Of a stretch of 64,000 nt of DNA, positions 1-6,713 are shown one piece after another. The number at the start of each line of letters is the position of its first letter. Position 1 is the first letter of the stretch. The notes beneath the pieces were generated by a model, which worked only from the letters and a program-made list of their open reading frames with translations, was not told where the DNA came from and made no database searches. Position numbers and translations under genes: made by a program. This DNA comes from Butyricicoccus sp. Marseille-Q5471 (GTDB lineage Bacteria > Bacillota > Clostridia > Oscillospirales > Butyricicoccaceae): contig NZ_CATNVC010000006.1 in NCBI RefSeq assembly GCF_951230135.1, positions 62,001-126,000 on the forward strand, in the 5' to 3' direction.

Positions 1-788
1 ACGCTCTCATCATAATTCTCAATAATCACATCACGATAAACCTGCGAGCCAATGCAGACATTGACCACATCACCACGTTTTTCGTAAAACGTGCTGCCGT
101 CCTGTACCGTCAAGTGGGTGACGCGATACAGCATGACCGCCATTTCGGCCCGGGTGACATTATCTGTCGGCTTAATCGCACCATCTGATCCACCAACAAC
201 CTGTGCCTTAACCAATGCGCCAACAGCGGCGCGTGCATACTCCGCCACTTGGTCTGCGTCCGGAAATTCCGCGAGCGTACCGTCAACCAGAGCAATACTG
301 GCACGGTCAAGCGTACGTTCCAGAAAGACCATTGCATCCTGACGCGTCATGTACGCCTGCGGCTGAAAACGGTTGTTCTCTGCTCCGGCTGCAATGCCCC
401 AGGCTTTTGCAGCGGTTACCGCGGAAGCATAGTACGCCTCCTGCGGCACATCATCAAAGGTGCCCTTCGATGCAATTGCACCGCTTTGGAGCGCCTGACT
501 CATGCCATAGGCGCGATCAAGCATCACGATAAAATCGGCGCGTGTGATCGGGTTCTCCGGATTGAATAAATAGTCGCCACTGCCCTTAATGACCCCGGCC
601 AACGCAAGAGAGTCCACCTCTCGGTGCGCCCACGCAAAGCCATCAGAAACGTCATAAAAATACACAGAATGATCGGGCAGATACGCATAGGTTTGTGAGT
701 TGTCAGTCGCCAGAGCTGCGGTGAGTCCGCTGATGGCAACGAGGACAACTAATAGCACAACAGCTATTAGCTTACGCGTTCTTTTCAT
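1..788 (-). CDS. SLH-domain surface protein, C-terminus beyond window
   Basis: The reading frame starts at ATG 788 and runs off the left edge, giving 262 codons. Residues 1-28 form a signal peptide (MKRTRK, a hydrophobic stretch, then ALA). Three S-layer homology repeats follow at about 45-100, 108-160 and 170-222, each with the usual F-x-D-V/A start and an ITRADF/MTRQDA/VTRAEM-type end. SLH triplets bind pyruvylated secondary cell-wall polymer, so the protein is probably anchored to the cell surface. The effector domain would lie beyond residue 240, outside the window. A consensus promoter sits about 70 bp upstream. Confidence 0.9.
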   Translation of the reverse strand, partial: MKRTRKLIAVVLLVVLVAISGLTAALATDNSQTYAYLPDHSVYFYDVSDGFAWAHREVDSLALAGVIKGSGDYLFNPENPITRADFIVMLDRAYGMSQALQSGAIASKGTFDDVPQEAYYASAVTAAKAWGIAAGAENNRFQPQAYMTRQDAMVFLERTLDRASIALVDGTLAEFPDADQVAEYARAAVGALVKAQVVGGSDGAIKPTDNVTRAEMAVMLYRVTHLTVQDGSTFYEKRGDVVNVCIGSQVYRDVIIENYDES

Positions 789-858
789 AATCTTCTCCTT
801 GCAATCAATTTGCAAACATGATGGGCATTTTTTCCCACCTCTGCAAACTTACTGCCCG

Positions 859-887
859 ATTATAACATACGCTTCCCCACTATTCAA
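859..887 (-). promoter_or_regulatory. Sigma-70/A promoter of the SLH gene
   Basis: On the minus strand TTGAAT (887-882) and TATAAT (864-859) are separated by exactly 17 bp. The site points at the SLH gene and leaves a leader of about 65 nt. Confidence 0.75.
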
Positions 888-1121
888 GCGAAAAGTTGCA
901 TAAAATTCTCGCCCGAACGCGCACTATCTATACTTTTCCGTGCATTTTTCGCTCAAAATTTTCCGATTCATCTATTTCCCGGTTCATTTTTGCGATATCC
1001 GACGCTTTCCCTATCCGTACATGCATTCCCTGAGCAGCCTCACATAAACACACAACTGAGCGGTCATTTCCCTGAATCAGCGCGCATCATTTCCCACCGG
1101 CACGTCATTGCCTGCCTTTCT
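888..1121. other. Intergenic stretch without a recognisable gene
   Basis: Between the SLH promoter and the stop of sdpI no frame on either strand has a good ribosome binding site and protein-like composition. No strong terminator hairpin was seen either. Confidence 0.5.
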
Positions 1122-1775
1122 TTACGGCTTGTTTTTCTGCTCTTCCCGATACCAAATATAGCTCATTACGTTTGGAATCAGCAACGCAACCATCAGCACC
1201 GTGAAGAAGAAAATCATTCTCGGTTTTTCAGGCATCAAACAGCTAAGGAAGCCGAGGATGCCGGCTCCAAACAACATGCGCCCGGCGAGTCGGTGCGTCC
1301 GAATCCACACCGTTTCACTGTCCAGTGTCCACGGATTTCTCAAGCCGCCGAAATAGTTCTGTCGGAATTTCGGCAGCATATTGCCCAGTATGATAAACAG
1401 CACGCTGCAAATCGCAGTCACCGCAGTGCCGACGCTGACCGTGCCCGGCCAAAAACTCTCTACAATTATAATACCGCACATAGCAATCATAAACAGCATC
1501 ATAATCACTTGAAACAAATCATAGGACGGCATGAACTTATCATAATTTTTTCGGCGCGGATCGATATATGGAATCAACGGGAACAGCACGGCAAACAGCA
1601 CGCTTAAGCCTCCCATCATCCACAAAGTTGATTTTGATCCATAGAGTACCACCCCATTAAATCCCCAATTCGTCGGGATTTCCGCCGGCAGGCGCCCATA
1701 CACGGCTGCAATCATCACCAGCGGTATCACGGCAAGAATCCATGCAAAAATCTGCATTCTGCTAAATCTCTTCAC
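1122..1775 (-). CDS. sdpI: SdpI family membrane protein
   Basis: This 217-residue protein has about six predicted membrane segments (near 9-26, 53-71, 87-105, 113-131, 166-184 and 188-208). The DUF1648 signature IPTNWGFNG lies at about 33-41 and the SdpI C-terminal signature NYFGGLRNPWTLDSETVW at about 141-158. In Bacillus subtilis SdpI gives immunity to the SdpC cannibalism toxin and sequesters SdpR. No sdpABC genes occur here, so immunity to a toxin is only an inference; many such pairs are orphan. Its start overlaps the end of sdpR by 14 bp, so the two are translated together. Confidence 0.85.
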   Translation of the reverse strand: MKRFSRMQIFAWILAVIPLVMIAAVYGRLPAEIPTNWGFNGVVLYGSKSTLWMMGGLSVLFAVLFPLIPYIDPRRKNYDKFMPSYDLFQVIMMLFMIAMCGIIIVESFWPGTVSVGTAVTAICSVLFIILGNMLPKFRQNYFGGLRNPWTLDSETVWIRTHRLAGRMLFGAGILGFLSCLMPEKPRMIFFFTVLMVALLIPNVMSYIWYREEQKNKP

Positions 1776-2043
1776 GACTATTATCTCCTTTCAACGCGCT
1801 CAGCCAACCAAGAATCTCGTCTACGACCGACATGTTGAGCTCATAGTAAATGTACTTTCCCTGCTTATCGTCCAATATCAGCCCCGCCTCACGCAGAATC
1901 GACAAATGGTGCGAAATCGTCGCTCCGGAAACATCGAACCGCGCTGCAATGTCCCCTGCCGGCATCGGCCCTGCACGCAGCAAGTGCAGAATCTCACGCC
2001 GAATCGGATCCGACAATGCTTTAAAACTTTGCTGGAACCCCAT
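1762..2043 (-). CDS. sdpR: ArsR/SdpR-type winged-helix repressor
   Basis: This is a 93-residue winged-helix protein of the ArsR/SmtB fold. The recognition helix region is FDVSGATISHHLSIL at about 37-51, followed by a beta-wing around GKYIYYEL. No metal-binding ELCVCDL motif is present, which agrees with the SdpR autorepressor branch rather than a metal sensor. ATG 2043 follows GAGGTGATTAA. The gene leads the sdpRI operon. A perfect inverted repeat flanks its promoter and is the likely autoregulatory operator. Confidence 0.88.
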   Translation of the reverse strand: MGFQQSFKALSDPIRREILHLLRAGPMPAGDIAARFDVSGATISHHLSILREAGLILDDKQGKYIYYELNMSVVDEILGWLSALKGDNSREEI

Positions 2044-2067
2044 TTAATCACCTCATTTCGAACTTTG

Positions 2068-2116
2068 TCTAAATATAGAATAACGCCTCTCCATGCTGTT
2101 GTCAAGTATATTTAGA
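2068..2116 (-). promoter_or_regulatory. sdpRI promoter framed by a 10-bp inverted repeat
   Basis: The minus-strand promoter is TTGACA (2105-2100), 17 bp, TATTCT (2082-2077). The arms TCTAAATATA (2068-2077) and TATATTTAGA (2107-2116) are perfect inverted copies that bracket the core promoter. This is a plausible SdpR operator that would occlude RNA polymerase. Confidence 0.75.
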
Positions 2117-2138
2117 TGGATATCAAAATGTTTCAGAA

Positions 2139-2170
2139 TAAAAAAAAGAACCCGCCTAAGCGGATTCTTT
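2139..2170 (-). terminator. rpsT terminator
   Basis: On the minus strand AAGAATCCGC, a TTAG loop and GCGGGTTCTT are followed by a run of T. The hairpin lies just after the rpsT stop. Confidence 0.85.
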
Positions 2171-2180
2171 CTATTGACAA

Positions 2181-2444
2181 TTAAGCCATGCCGTTGAGCT
2201 TGCCAGTCAGCGCACTCTTCTTGTTGGCCGCGTTGTTCTTATGCAGGAGGTGCTTGGCAGCCGCCTGATCAACCGCCTTAACAGCAGTCGTATATGCAGC
2301 AGTGGCCTCCGCCTTGTCGCCAGAAGCAACAGCACCGTCGAACTTCTTCAGGACGGTCTTGAGCGCGCTCTTAGCCATCTGGTTATTCATGGCCTTAACA
2401 GTGTTAACCTTAACACGCTTCTTCGCAGATTTAATGTTTGGCAT
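2181..2444 (-). CDS. rpsT: 30S ribosomal protein S20
   Basis: This 87-residue basic protein starts MPNIKSAKKRVKVN, the hallmark S20 N-terminus, and has the typical long alpha-helical hairpin composition. S20 binds 16S rRNA in the body of the small subunit. It is monocistronic, with its own consensus promoter (2486-2514) and a strong terminator. The start is ATG 2444 after AAAGGAGGTGTTTTCGGA. Confidence 0.97.
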   Translation of the reverse strand: MPNIKSAKKRVKVNTVKAMNNQMAKSALKTVLKKFDGAVASGDKAEATAAYTTAVKAVDQAAAKHLLHKNNAANKKSALTGKLNGMA

Positions 2445-2485
2445 TCCGAAAACACCTCCTTTGTATTCTATTCGTCAGTAGTTCT

Positions 2486-2514
2486 ATTCTACCATCACAT
2501 TGCCGAAATTGCAA
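2486..2514 (-). promoter_or_regulatory. rpsT promoter
   Basis: On the minus strand TTGCAA (2514-2509), a 17-bp spacer and TAGAAT (2491-2486) lie about 40 bp upstream of the rpsT start. Confidence 0.7.
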
Positions 2515-2582
2515 GCTTTTTTTGTTTTCTGCTCACATTTTTTTGCGAGCAAAGCAACAAAACCTGCGCAATAACGAAATAC

Positions 2583-2613
2583 AAAAACCGCTTGAATGAT
2601 CCCAAGCGGTTTT
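2583..2613 (-). terminator. tRNA-Pro terminator
   Basis: AAAACCGCTT and AAGCGGTTTT form a stem around a GGATCATTC loop directly 3' of the tRNA on the minus strand. It ends in T residues. Confidence 0.8.
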
Positions 2614-2617
2614 GAAA

Positions 2618-2694
2618 TGGTCCGAGTGACAGGACTTGAACCTGCGGCCTCTTGACCCCCAGTCAAGCACGCTACCAACTGCGCTACACCCGGA
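2618..2694 (-). tRNA. tRNA-Pro(GGG)
   Basis: The 77-nt gene includes an encoded CCA. Acceptor arms TCCGGGT and ACTCGGA pair with one G-T wobble. The anticodon arm is CTTGA, loop CTGGGGG, TCAAG, giving anticodon GGG. The T arm has GGTTCAAGTCC. A consensus promoter lies upstream at 2727-2755 and a terminator downstream. The phage element is inserted immediately upstream of this promoter and leaves the tRNA unit intact. Confidence 0.96.
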
Positions 2695-2726
2695 TAACAG
2701 GCGGGGTTTCTCAACCCTGCCTGATT

Positions 2727-2755
2727 AGGATACCAAATTTCGTGCCGATTGTCAA
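2727..2755 (-). promoter_or_regulatory. tRNA-Pro promoter
   Basis: On the minus strand a perfect TTGACA (2755-2750) is followed after 17 bp by TATCCT (2732-2727), about 33 bp upstream of the tRNA 5' end. The phage left repeat begins only 7 bp further upstream. Confidence 0.85.
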
Positions 2756-2761
2756 TACTTT

Positions 2762-2782
2762 TTTCAAATTGCACAAAAGTTT
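2762..2782 (+). repeat. Left boundary direct repeat of the phage
   Basis: This 21-bp sequence (TTT, CAAATTGCACAAAAG, TTT) recurs exactly at 10964-10984. It sits between the tRNA-Pro promoter and the first phage gene. A weak terminal inverted repeat may begin just inside: ATGT...AACTGTG at 2786-2804 against CACAGTT...ACAT at 10946-10964, with 12 of 19 positions matching. Confidence 0.85.
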
Positions 2783-2850
2783 GTGATGTATTACTCTAAC
2801 TGTGGATAGACCACACGGTTTATACTACAAAAATTTATGGAGTGAATCAT

Positions 2851-3090
2851 ATGAAAGCAACTGTAATGGGTAAGGAATTTATTAGTGGCACGTCCAAGAA
2901 AACTGGTAAGGATTTCGCCGCTAACGTGGTGCATGTTGCACACAAGAAAAACGGCGTTGAAGGTTCTGCTGTCGATGCTATTTGGCTCGACCCTAAGACG
3001 TATCCGCTGCCCGATATTCAAATCGGCAAAATTTACGATATTGACCGTGATTCTCACGGCTTTATCGTTGGCTTTGAACTTGTACGGTAA
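2851..3090 (+). CDS. Small phage protein, candidate ssDNA-binding protein
   Basis: This 79-residue protein starts at ATG 2851, 8 nt after GGAG; an in-frame GTG at 2842 would overlap that site. It is basic and compact, with alternating hydrophobic residues suggesting an OB-like beta-barrel (KATVMGKEFISGTSKKTGKD near the start, and a later stretch with IYDIDRDSHG). Position before Rep, size and composition fit the gene V-type single-stranded DNA-binding proteins that filamentous phages use to coat progeny strands. I see no diagnostic motif, so this role is an inference. Confidence 0.5.
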   Translation: MKATVMGKEFISGTSKKTGKDFAANVVHVAHKKNGVEGSAVDAIWLDPKTYPLPDIQIGKIYDIDRDSHGFIVGFELVR

Positions 3091-3095
3091 CGCCC

Positions 3096-3242
3096 ATGGA
3101 CTACCCACACCCAAACGAACCGCGCCCATCGTGTAGGCATTATGGCGATAAGTGCCATAAATGCCGTCAGCGGGCGTTCTGTTTCCTTTTCCGTCAGCGT
3201 CCTCCACCATTTCCCCCGCTAACGCGCCGCAAGGCGCGTTAG
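3096..3242 (+). CDS. Small cysteine-rich phage protein
   Basis: The frame encodes 48 residues from ATG 3096, 5 bp after the previous stop. It contains a C-x6-C-x2-C-x5-C cluster (C13, C20, C23, C29) in a basic sequence, suggesting a small metal-binding or DNA-binding protein. Its last codons run through the 3219-3242 hairpin, and its TAG is the last three bases of that hairpin. The coding potential is uncertain because no strong ribosome binding site precedes it; translation could be coupled to the upstream gene. Confidence 0.4.
   Translation: MDYPHPNEPRPSCRHYGDKCHKCRQRAFCFLFRQRPPPFPPLTRRKAR
3219..3242. repeat. Perfect 10-bp hairpin abutting the origin stem-loop
   Basis: CTAACGCGCC, loop GCAA, GGCGCGTTAG. 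The 3' arm shares its last two bases with the 5' arm of the next hairpin (3241-3273), so the two cannot fully form at the same time. It could be a Rep-binding or second-strand signal, or a terminator-like barrier. No T-run follows, so a terminator is less likely. Confidence 0.6.
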
Positions 3243-3273
3243 TTGCAGGGGTACAGTATTACCCCCTGCAACT
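3241..3273 (+). other. Putative CRESS-type rolling-circle origin stem-loop
   Basis: AGTTGCAGGGG (3241-3251) and CCCCTGCAACT (3263-3273) form a perfect 11-bp stem around the 11-nt loop TACAGTATTAC. Loop positions 3254-3262 read CAGTATTAC, which fits the nonanucleotide NANTATTAC cleaved between TATT and AC by circovirus and geminivirus Rep proteins. The hairpin lies 38 bp upstream of the Rep start. Stem length, loop length, nonamer position and proximity to a CRESS-type Rep together make a strong case. Nicking itself is inferred. Confidence 0.8.
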
Positions 3274-3311
3274 TCTGTATGTTTGTATGTTCATGTATGG
3301 AGGACGGAGAA

Positions 3312-4343
3312 ATGCCACAGGCTCGGAAATGGCAGTTAACTTTCAACAATCCCGAAGAGCACGGATTCACCCACGATGTGATTGTCGAGAAAATTGAAGA
3401 GATTGCATCCGTGGTTTACTGGTGCATGTGTGATGAAGTCGGCTCAGAGGGCACATATCACACGCACCTCTACATAGCTTTCAAAAATCCTAAGATGCAT
3501 ACCGTTCTGGCGAATTCGTTCCCCGGTGCGCATCGTGAAATCGCACACGGCACGTCAATGCAAAACCGCGATTACGTAGCCAAAGACGGCGAACGCTTTA
3601 ACAAGCAGCCTGACGGCACGTATGACTACGTAGACGGTAACGGCAAGCGTCACACTGGCACAAACTATGCCGATACTTTCCTTGAGTGGGGCGAGATGCC
3701 CCGCGAGCAGCAAGGTAAGTCGAAAGACGCTGAACGTATCGTTAGCTTGATTAAAGACGGTGCGACAAACCTTGAAATTGTTGACGCTGTAAACACGGCG
3801 TATAAAGACCTTGAAAAAATCGAGCGTACGCGCTCCATGTATCGTGATGCCGAGTTTGCCAATTCATGGCGCAACCTCGAAGTGACGTATATTTTCGGTT
3901 CGACTGGCGCGGGCAAGACTCGCTCTGTGATGGATAAATTCGGCTATGCCAATTGCTATCGCGTCACCGACTACAAACACCCCTTTGATACCTATGACGG
4001 TCAGGACGTGCTTATCTTTGAAGAATTTCGCGGCGGCTTAAAGCATGGCGATATGCTCAACTATCTGGACGGTTATCCGCTCTTGCTGCCCTGCCGCTAT
4101 TTCAATCGCCAAGCCTGTTATACCAAGGTGTATTTGATTACCAACGTCCCGCCCGATGAACAGTATCTAAACGTAGACCGCGAAAGCCGTAACGCTTTCT
4201 TTCGCCGTATTCACAATGTGGTCATGTACGACAAGAACGGTGTTGCGGTCGAGTATGAAGGCGTACAGGCCTATTGTAATCGCTTTAGTTGGGTGCAAGA
4301 AGCTGAACAGGCTATACAAGTGAATATGGAGGTTGCGCAGTGA
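3312..4343 (+). CDS. rep: CRESS-type replication initiator (HUH endonuclease + SF3 helicase)
   Basis: This 343-residue protein starts at ATG 3312, 8 nt after GGAGG; an in-frame TTG at 3243 would begin inside the origin stem. The HUH domain has motif I WQLTFNN (7-13), motif II YHTHLYI (49-55, H50 and H52) and motif III NRDYVAKDG with catalytic Y88 and K91. The helicase domain has Walker A GSTGAGKT (196-203), Walker B DVLIFEEF (232-239) and motif C ITN (276-278). This is the domain order of circovirus, geminivirus and nanovirus Reps and of related bacterial plasmid Reps, not of the pII or Rep_trans proteins usual in filamentous phages. It should nick the adjacent origin and unwind DNA for rolling-circle replication. 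Confidence 0.92.
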   Translation: MPQARKWQLTFNNPEEHGFTHDVIVEKIEEIASVVYWCMCDEVGSEGTYHTHLYIAFKNPKMHTVLANSFPGAHREIAHGTSMQNRDYVAKDGERFNKQPDGTYDYVDGNGKRHTGTNYADTFLEWGEMPREQQGKSKDAERIVSLIKDGATNLEIVDAVNTAYKDLEKIERTRSMYRDAEFANSWRNLEVTYIFGSTGAGKTRSVMDKFGYANCYRVTDYKHPFDTYDGQDVLIFEEFRGGLKHGDMLNYLDGYPLLLPCRYFNRQACYTKVYLITNVPPDEQYLNVDRESRNAFFRRIHNVVMYDKNGVAVEYEGVQAYCNRFSWVQEAEQAIQVNMEVAQ

Positions 4344-4525
4344 TTTTTATTTCTGAATTTGTGTTTATTCTTGGTATTGCTGTTATTACCGGAATGTATG
4401 CAATGGTTTTGGAAAGAATCTGTCCTCAATACTCAGTAGTTGGCTATATCATTATTTCTCTTTTTGATGCTTTGACTATAATTTCTGTTTTTAAATCTGG
4501 TATCCTAATACAATTATTTTCTTAG
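4340..4525 (+). CDS. Small phage membrane protein
   Basis: GTG 4340 overlaps the Rep stop by 4 bp and follows GGAGG with a spacer of about 7 nt. The 61-residue product is almost wholly hydrophobic, with two likely membrane spans (about 5-25 and 32-55) and a short charged link LERICP. Base composition is clearly more AT-rich than in Rep. I do not recognise the family. Translational coupling to Rep suggests an early function or membrane anchoring of replication. Confidence 0.6.
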   Translation: MIFISEFVFILGIAVITGMYAMVLERICPQYSVVGYIIISLFDALTIISVFKSGILIQLFS

Positions 4526-4546
4526 GTTTAGAAAGAGGTAAACACC

Positions 4547-4672
4547 ATGACATTTTACATTTACGACCATTCTAACAAGCTGATTTGTGTAACAACGTAT
4601 TGGCATGTTGTGCATGAAATAATTTCGCGCTATGCCGCCTTTGGTGATTGCCGCATCGTAGTCACCAATTAA
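4547..4672 (+). CDS. 41-residue phage protein of unknown function
   Basis: ATG 4547 follows AAAGAGGTAAACACC, a good ribosome binding site. The product (MTFYIYDHSNKLICVTT...) looks like a small soluble beta-rich domain. It ends inside the hairpin at 4672-4699, so it is the last gene of the Rep transcript. No family was recognised. Confidence 0.5.
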   Translation: MTFYIYDHSNKLICVTTYWHVVHEIISRYAAFGDCRIVVTN

Positions 4673-4699
4673 AAAGACCGCGATTACTCACGGTCTTTC
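4672..4699. terminator. Bidirectional terminator between Rep transcript and the minus-strand mini-gene
   Basis: AAAGACCGCGA and TCACGGTCTTT pair with one mismatch around TTAC. A-tracts and T-tracts on either side let it work in both directions. It closes the plus-strand early transcript and the minus-strand gene at 4703-4843. Confidence 0.7.
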
Positions 4700-4702
4700 A
4701 CA

Positions 4703-4843
4703 TTACATCGGTCCATATTTTTCTCGGTCTTTTCGAATTGTTCGAAGAACTATTTTTGTGACTAGCCAAGCGATATAGCCTATGTATAGAGTTAATACCA
4801 TAACGCTTGCTAAGATTCCCATTAAAGCGTCCATAAACTGCAT
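4703..4843 (-). CDS. 46-residue membrane peptide opposite to the phage genes
   Basis: ATG 4843 on the minus strand follows AAAAAGGAGGGAATACA, one of the best ribosome binding sites in the element. The peptide has one long membrane span (about residues 5-29: MDALMGILASVMVLTLYIGY and onward) and a strongly basic tail with RTIRKDREK. The layout (single span, charged tail, own terminator, antisense to the phage) recalls holin-like or type I toxin peptides or a superinfection or regulatory peptide. None of these can be assigned from sequence. Confidence 0.55.
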   Translation of the reverse strand: MQFMDALMGILASVMVLTLYIGYIAWLVTKIVLRTIRKDREKYGPM

Positions 4844-4894
4844 TGTATTCCCTCCTTTTTCCTAATTTTACCGTAGAAATGAAGGTGTGTCAAT

Positions 4895-6538
4895 TTGTTT
4901 CAGCGAATAGCAGTATTATTTTTATCGCTTACAATTGTTATTTCTTCATCTTTTACTACTGCATCGGCAGTTGATGCAGGAATTGCTGCTACGCTCATTT
5001 CTAATTTTATAGATTATGCTAAGGCGGCTAATGAAAATGTGAATTCTGCTGGAAAGTTTCTAGTTGATTGCTTTTCGTATGTTACGGATGCTTCGGTTTG
5101 CGCATCTTCTTCTAACCATAAACATGACTTTCAAAAGCAAAACACCCAAGTAGGCGATAACGTCGGCGTGCACTACGTTTGCCAATACTGCGGCAGAGCA
5201 TCAGCTGACGTATTCAGCGAAGCCTACACCCAATACACCGACCAAATGCAAACCGACCTCGGCTCGGCAACGTTGATAAACGGCGGTGTGCGTGTATATT
5301 TTCCCGCCGTATCTATAACTGGTACAGGCGTTGATAGTTCTTCAATTTCTTCGGATGGCTTTACGGTTTCAGGTGTTCTAAAGTCTTTGACTTCTTTGAC
5401 ATTTGGATATTGTAAATTTTCACCTATATCCGCTCCTTTCTCGGGAAAGTATTCTTGTGGCGTTGATATGGTATTCGATAATTGTTATGTTTCTAGCTAT
5501 ATGCCTCAGAATTATAACATTAATTCTGGTGTGAAAGTATATCCAGGCAACGGTTCTGAATCTTTAGCCGTAGAACAAAAGGTAGCTGGCAATTTTGCTT
5601 CTTTTTCTGGTAGAGCTTACTTTGATCTTACTCCTTATACTGGTGTAGTTGGTGACCATACTACTCTGAATATCACCAACAATTCCCGCCCCACCATCCT
5701 TACTGGTGACATCGGCTATTACAACGAAGGCGAACTTCAAGTAATTGAAGACCAAACCATTGTAAACGAAGCAGAAAACACCGTTACAGACCCTGTCACA
5801 GGTGAATCAAAGGAAATTGAATCATGGGTCTATGATTACATCAAGCGCATTTATGAAATTCTCACCACAGACGGTGAAAAGACAACCGTTACATATGGCG
5901 ATGAATACATCACTTACGAAACTGGTGACAAGACCTATAATTTCTACTACGTGGACGCTGATGCATCTGGCAGCGGCTCGGTTGACATCGGCGGCTCTGG
6001 TGATGTTTCTGGCTTTCTGGACTGGTGGAAAAATGAGTGGTTGGAGTTCCGTACATGGCTTGCGCGAACCTTTGCAGGATTATCTTACGACCCTGACCAT
6101 ACCCACGAGTATAAAAGTACCGTGGTCAGTGAATCTACCTGCATCACCTCCGGACTAACCCTCTTCACTTGCTCCTGCGGTGATTCCTATGAGGAACGCT
6201 CGGACGTGCTGCCACATGATTATGAATTCTATCAAACGATTCCCGCCACGTATGACGAACAGGGTAATATTGTAACCGATGCCTATGACATGTATATCTG
6301 TTCTATGTGCAATCGTATTTCGCGTGTTCCTGTCGATACGCAACCTTCAGAGGAAACAGAGGATAACCAAGAAAAATCCCTTTTAGGCTCGTTCGGCCTT
6401 CTCCGTGATTTGCTCAGTTTCTTCTGGAACGGTTTTAATGGTTTCATCGGTGATGGTATCGGTAAATTTATCACCACCTCAGGCGATAGTAGCAACGATA
6501 TTTTTTCCATCCTCGGTGAAGTAGATTGGAGTGGTTAA
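4895..6538 (+). CDS. Large secreted phage protein, candidate adsorption (pIII-like) protein
   Basis: This is the largest gene of the element (547 residues). TTG 4895 follows GAAGGTG with a 7-nt spacer. A signal peptide ends near TTASA at 25. A cysteine module HYVCQYCG lies near residue 93. Two more modules follow near 410-470, with H-x-H, C-x-C-G and CSMC patterns spaced like the short zinc-ribbon-like repeats of Clostridial surface proteins. The middle is rich in Ser, Gly, Thr and Val. The C-terminus is amphipathic with FFWNGFNGFIGDGIGKF. Position between replication and small coat genes is that of a receptor-binding minor coat protein. There is no sequence proof of that role. Confidence 0.6.
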   Translation: MFQRIAVLFLSLTIVISSSFTTASAVDAGIAATLISNFIDYAKAANENVNSAGKFLVDCFSYVTDASVCASSSNHKHDFQKQNTQVGDNVGVHYVCQYCGRASADVFSEAYTQYTDQMQTDLGSATLINGGVRVYFPAVSITGTGVDSSSISSDGFTVSGVLKSLTSLTFGYCKFSPISAPFSGKYSCGVDMVFDNCYVSSYMPQNYNINSGVKVYPGNGSESLAVEQKVAGNFASFSGRAYFDLTPYTGVVGDHTTLNITNNSRPTILTGDIGYYNEGELQVIEDQTIVNEAENTVTDPVTGESKEIESWVYDYIKRIYEILTTDGEKTTVTYGDEYITYETGDKTYNFYYVDADASGSGSVDIGGSGDVSGFLDWWKNEWLEFRTWLARTFAGLSYDPDHTHEYKSTVVSESTCITSGLTLFTCSCGDSYEERSDVLPHDYEFYQTIPATYDEQGNIVTDAYDMYICSMCNRISRVPVDTQPSEETEDNQEKSLLGSFGLLRDLLSFFWNGFNGFIGDGIGKFITTSGDSSNDIFSILGEVDWSG

Positions 6539-6539
6539 C

Positions 6540-6701
6540 ATGGGATTGATGGGAACTATCGGACTTCCGTTTGATGTCCTGAAAGTGTTCAGTGAGATGA
6601 AAAATATCTTCAATGCGTTTCCCCTCGTGTTTCGTGTTGTTTTCTCAGCCTGTTTCCTTATGATTTGCCTGTTCGCAATCACTAAGATGCTGACACGATA
6701 G
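6540..6701 (+). CDS. 53-residue phage membrane protein
   Basis: ATG 6540 starts 1 bp after the previous stop. The product has one membrane span (about 27-49) and a basic C-terminus KMLTR. It belongs to the run of tiny membrane proteins expected for minor coat or assembly components (pVII/pIX/pVI position) in filamentous phages. Specific identity is unknown. Confidence 0.6.
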   Translation: MGLMGTIGLPFDVLKVFSEMKNIFNAFPLVFRVVFSACFLMICLFAITKMLTR

Positions 6702-6713
6702 GAGGAATACAAA

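Noticed and set aside
2762-2782. Boundary repeats as a XerCD dif site
   Set aside because: The 21-bp repeat does not show the two 11-bp arms and 6-bp centre of Firmicute dif sites that I know, and the element carries its own transposase.
3243-3311. Longer start of Rep at TTG 3243
   Set aside because: It would translate through the origin stem-loop and has no ribosome binding site. ATG 3312 has GGAGG at the right distance and gives the usual short N-terminus before motif I.
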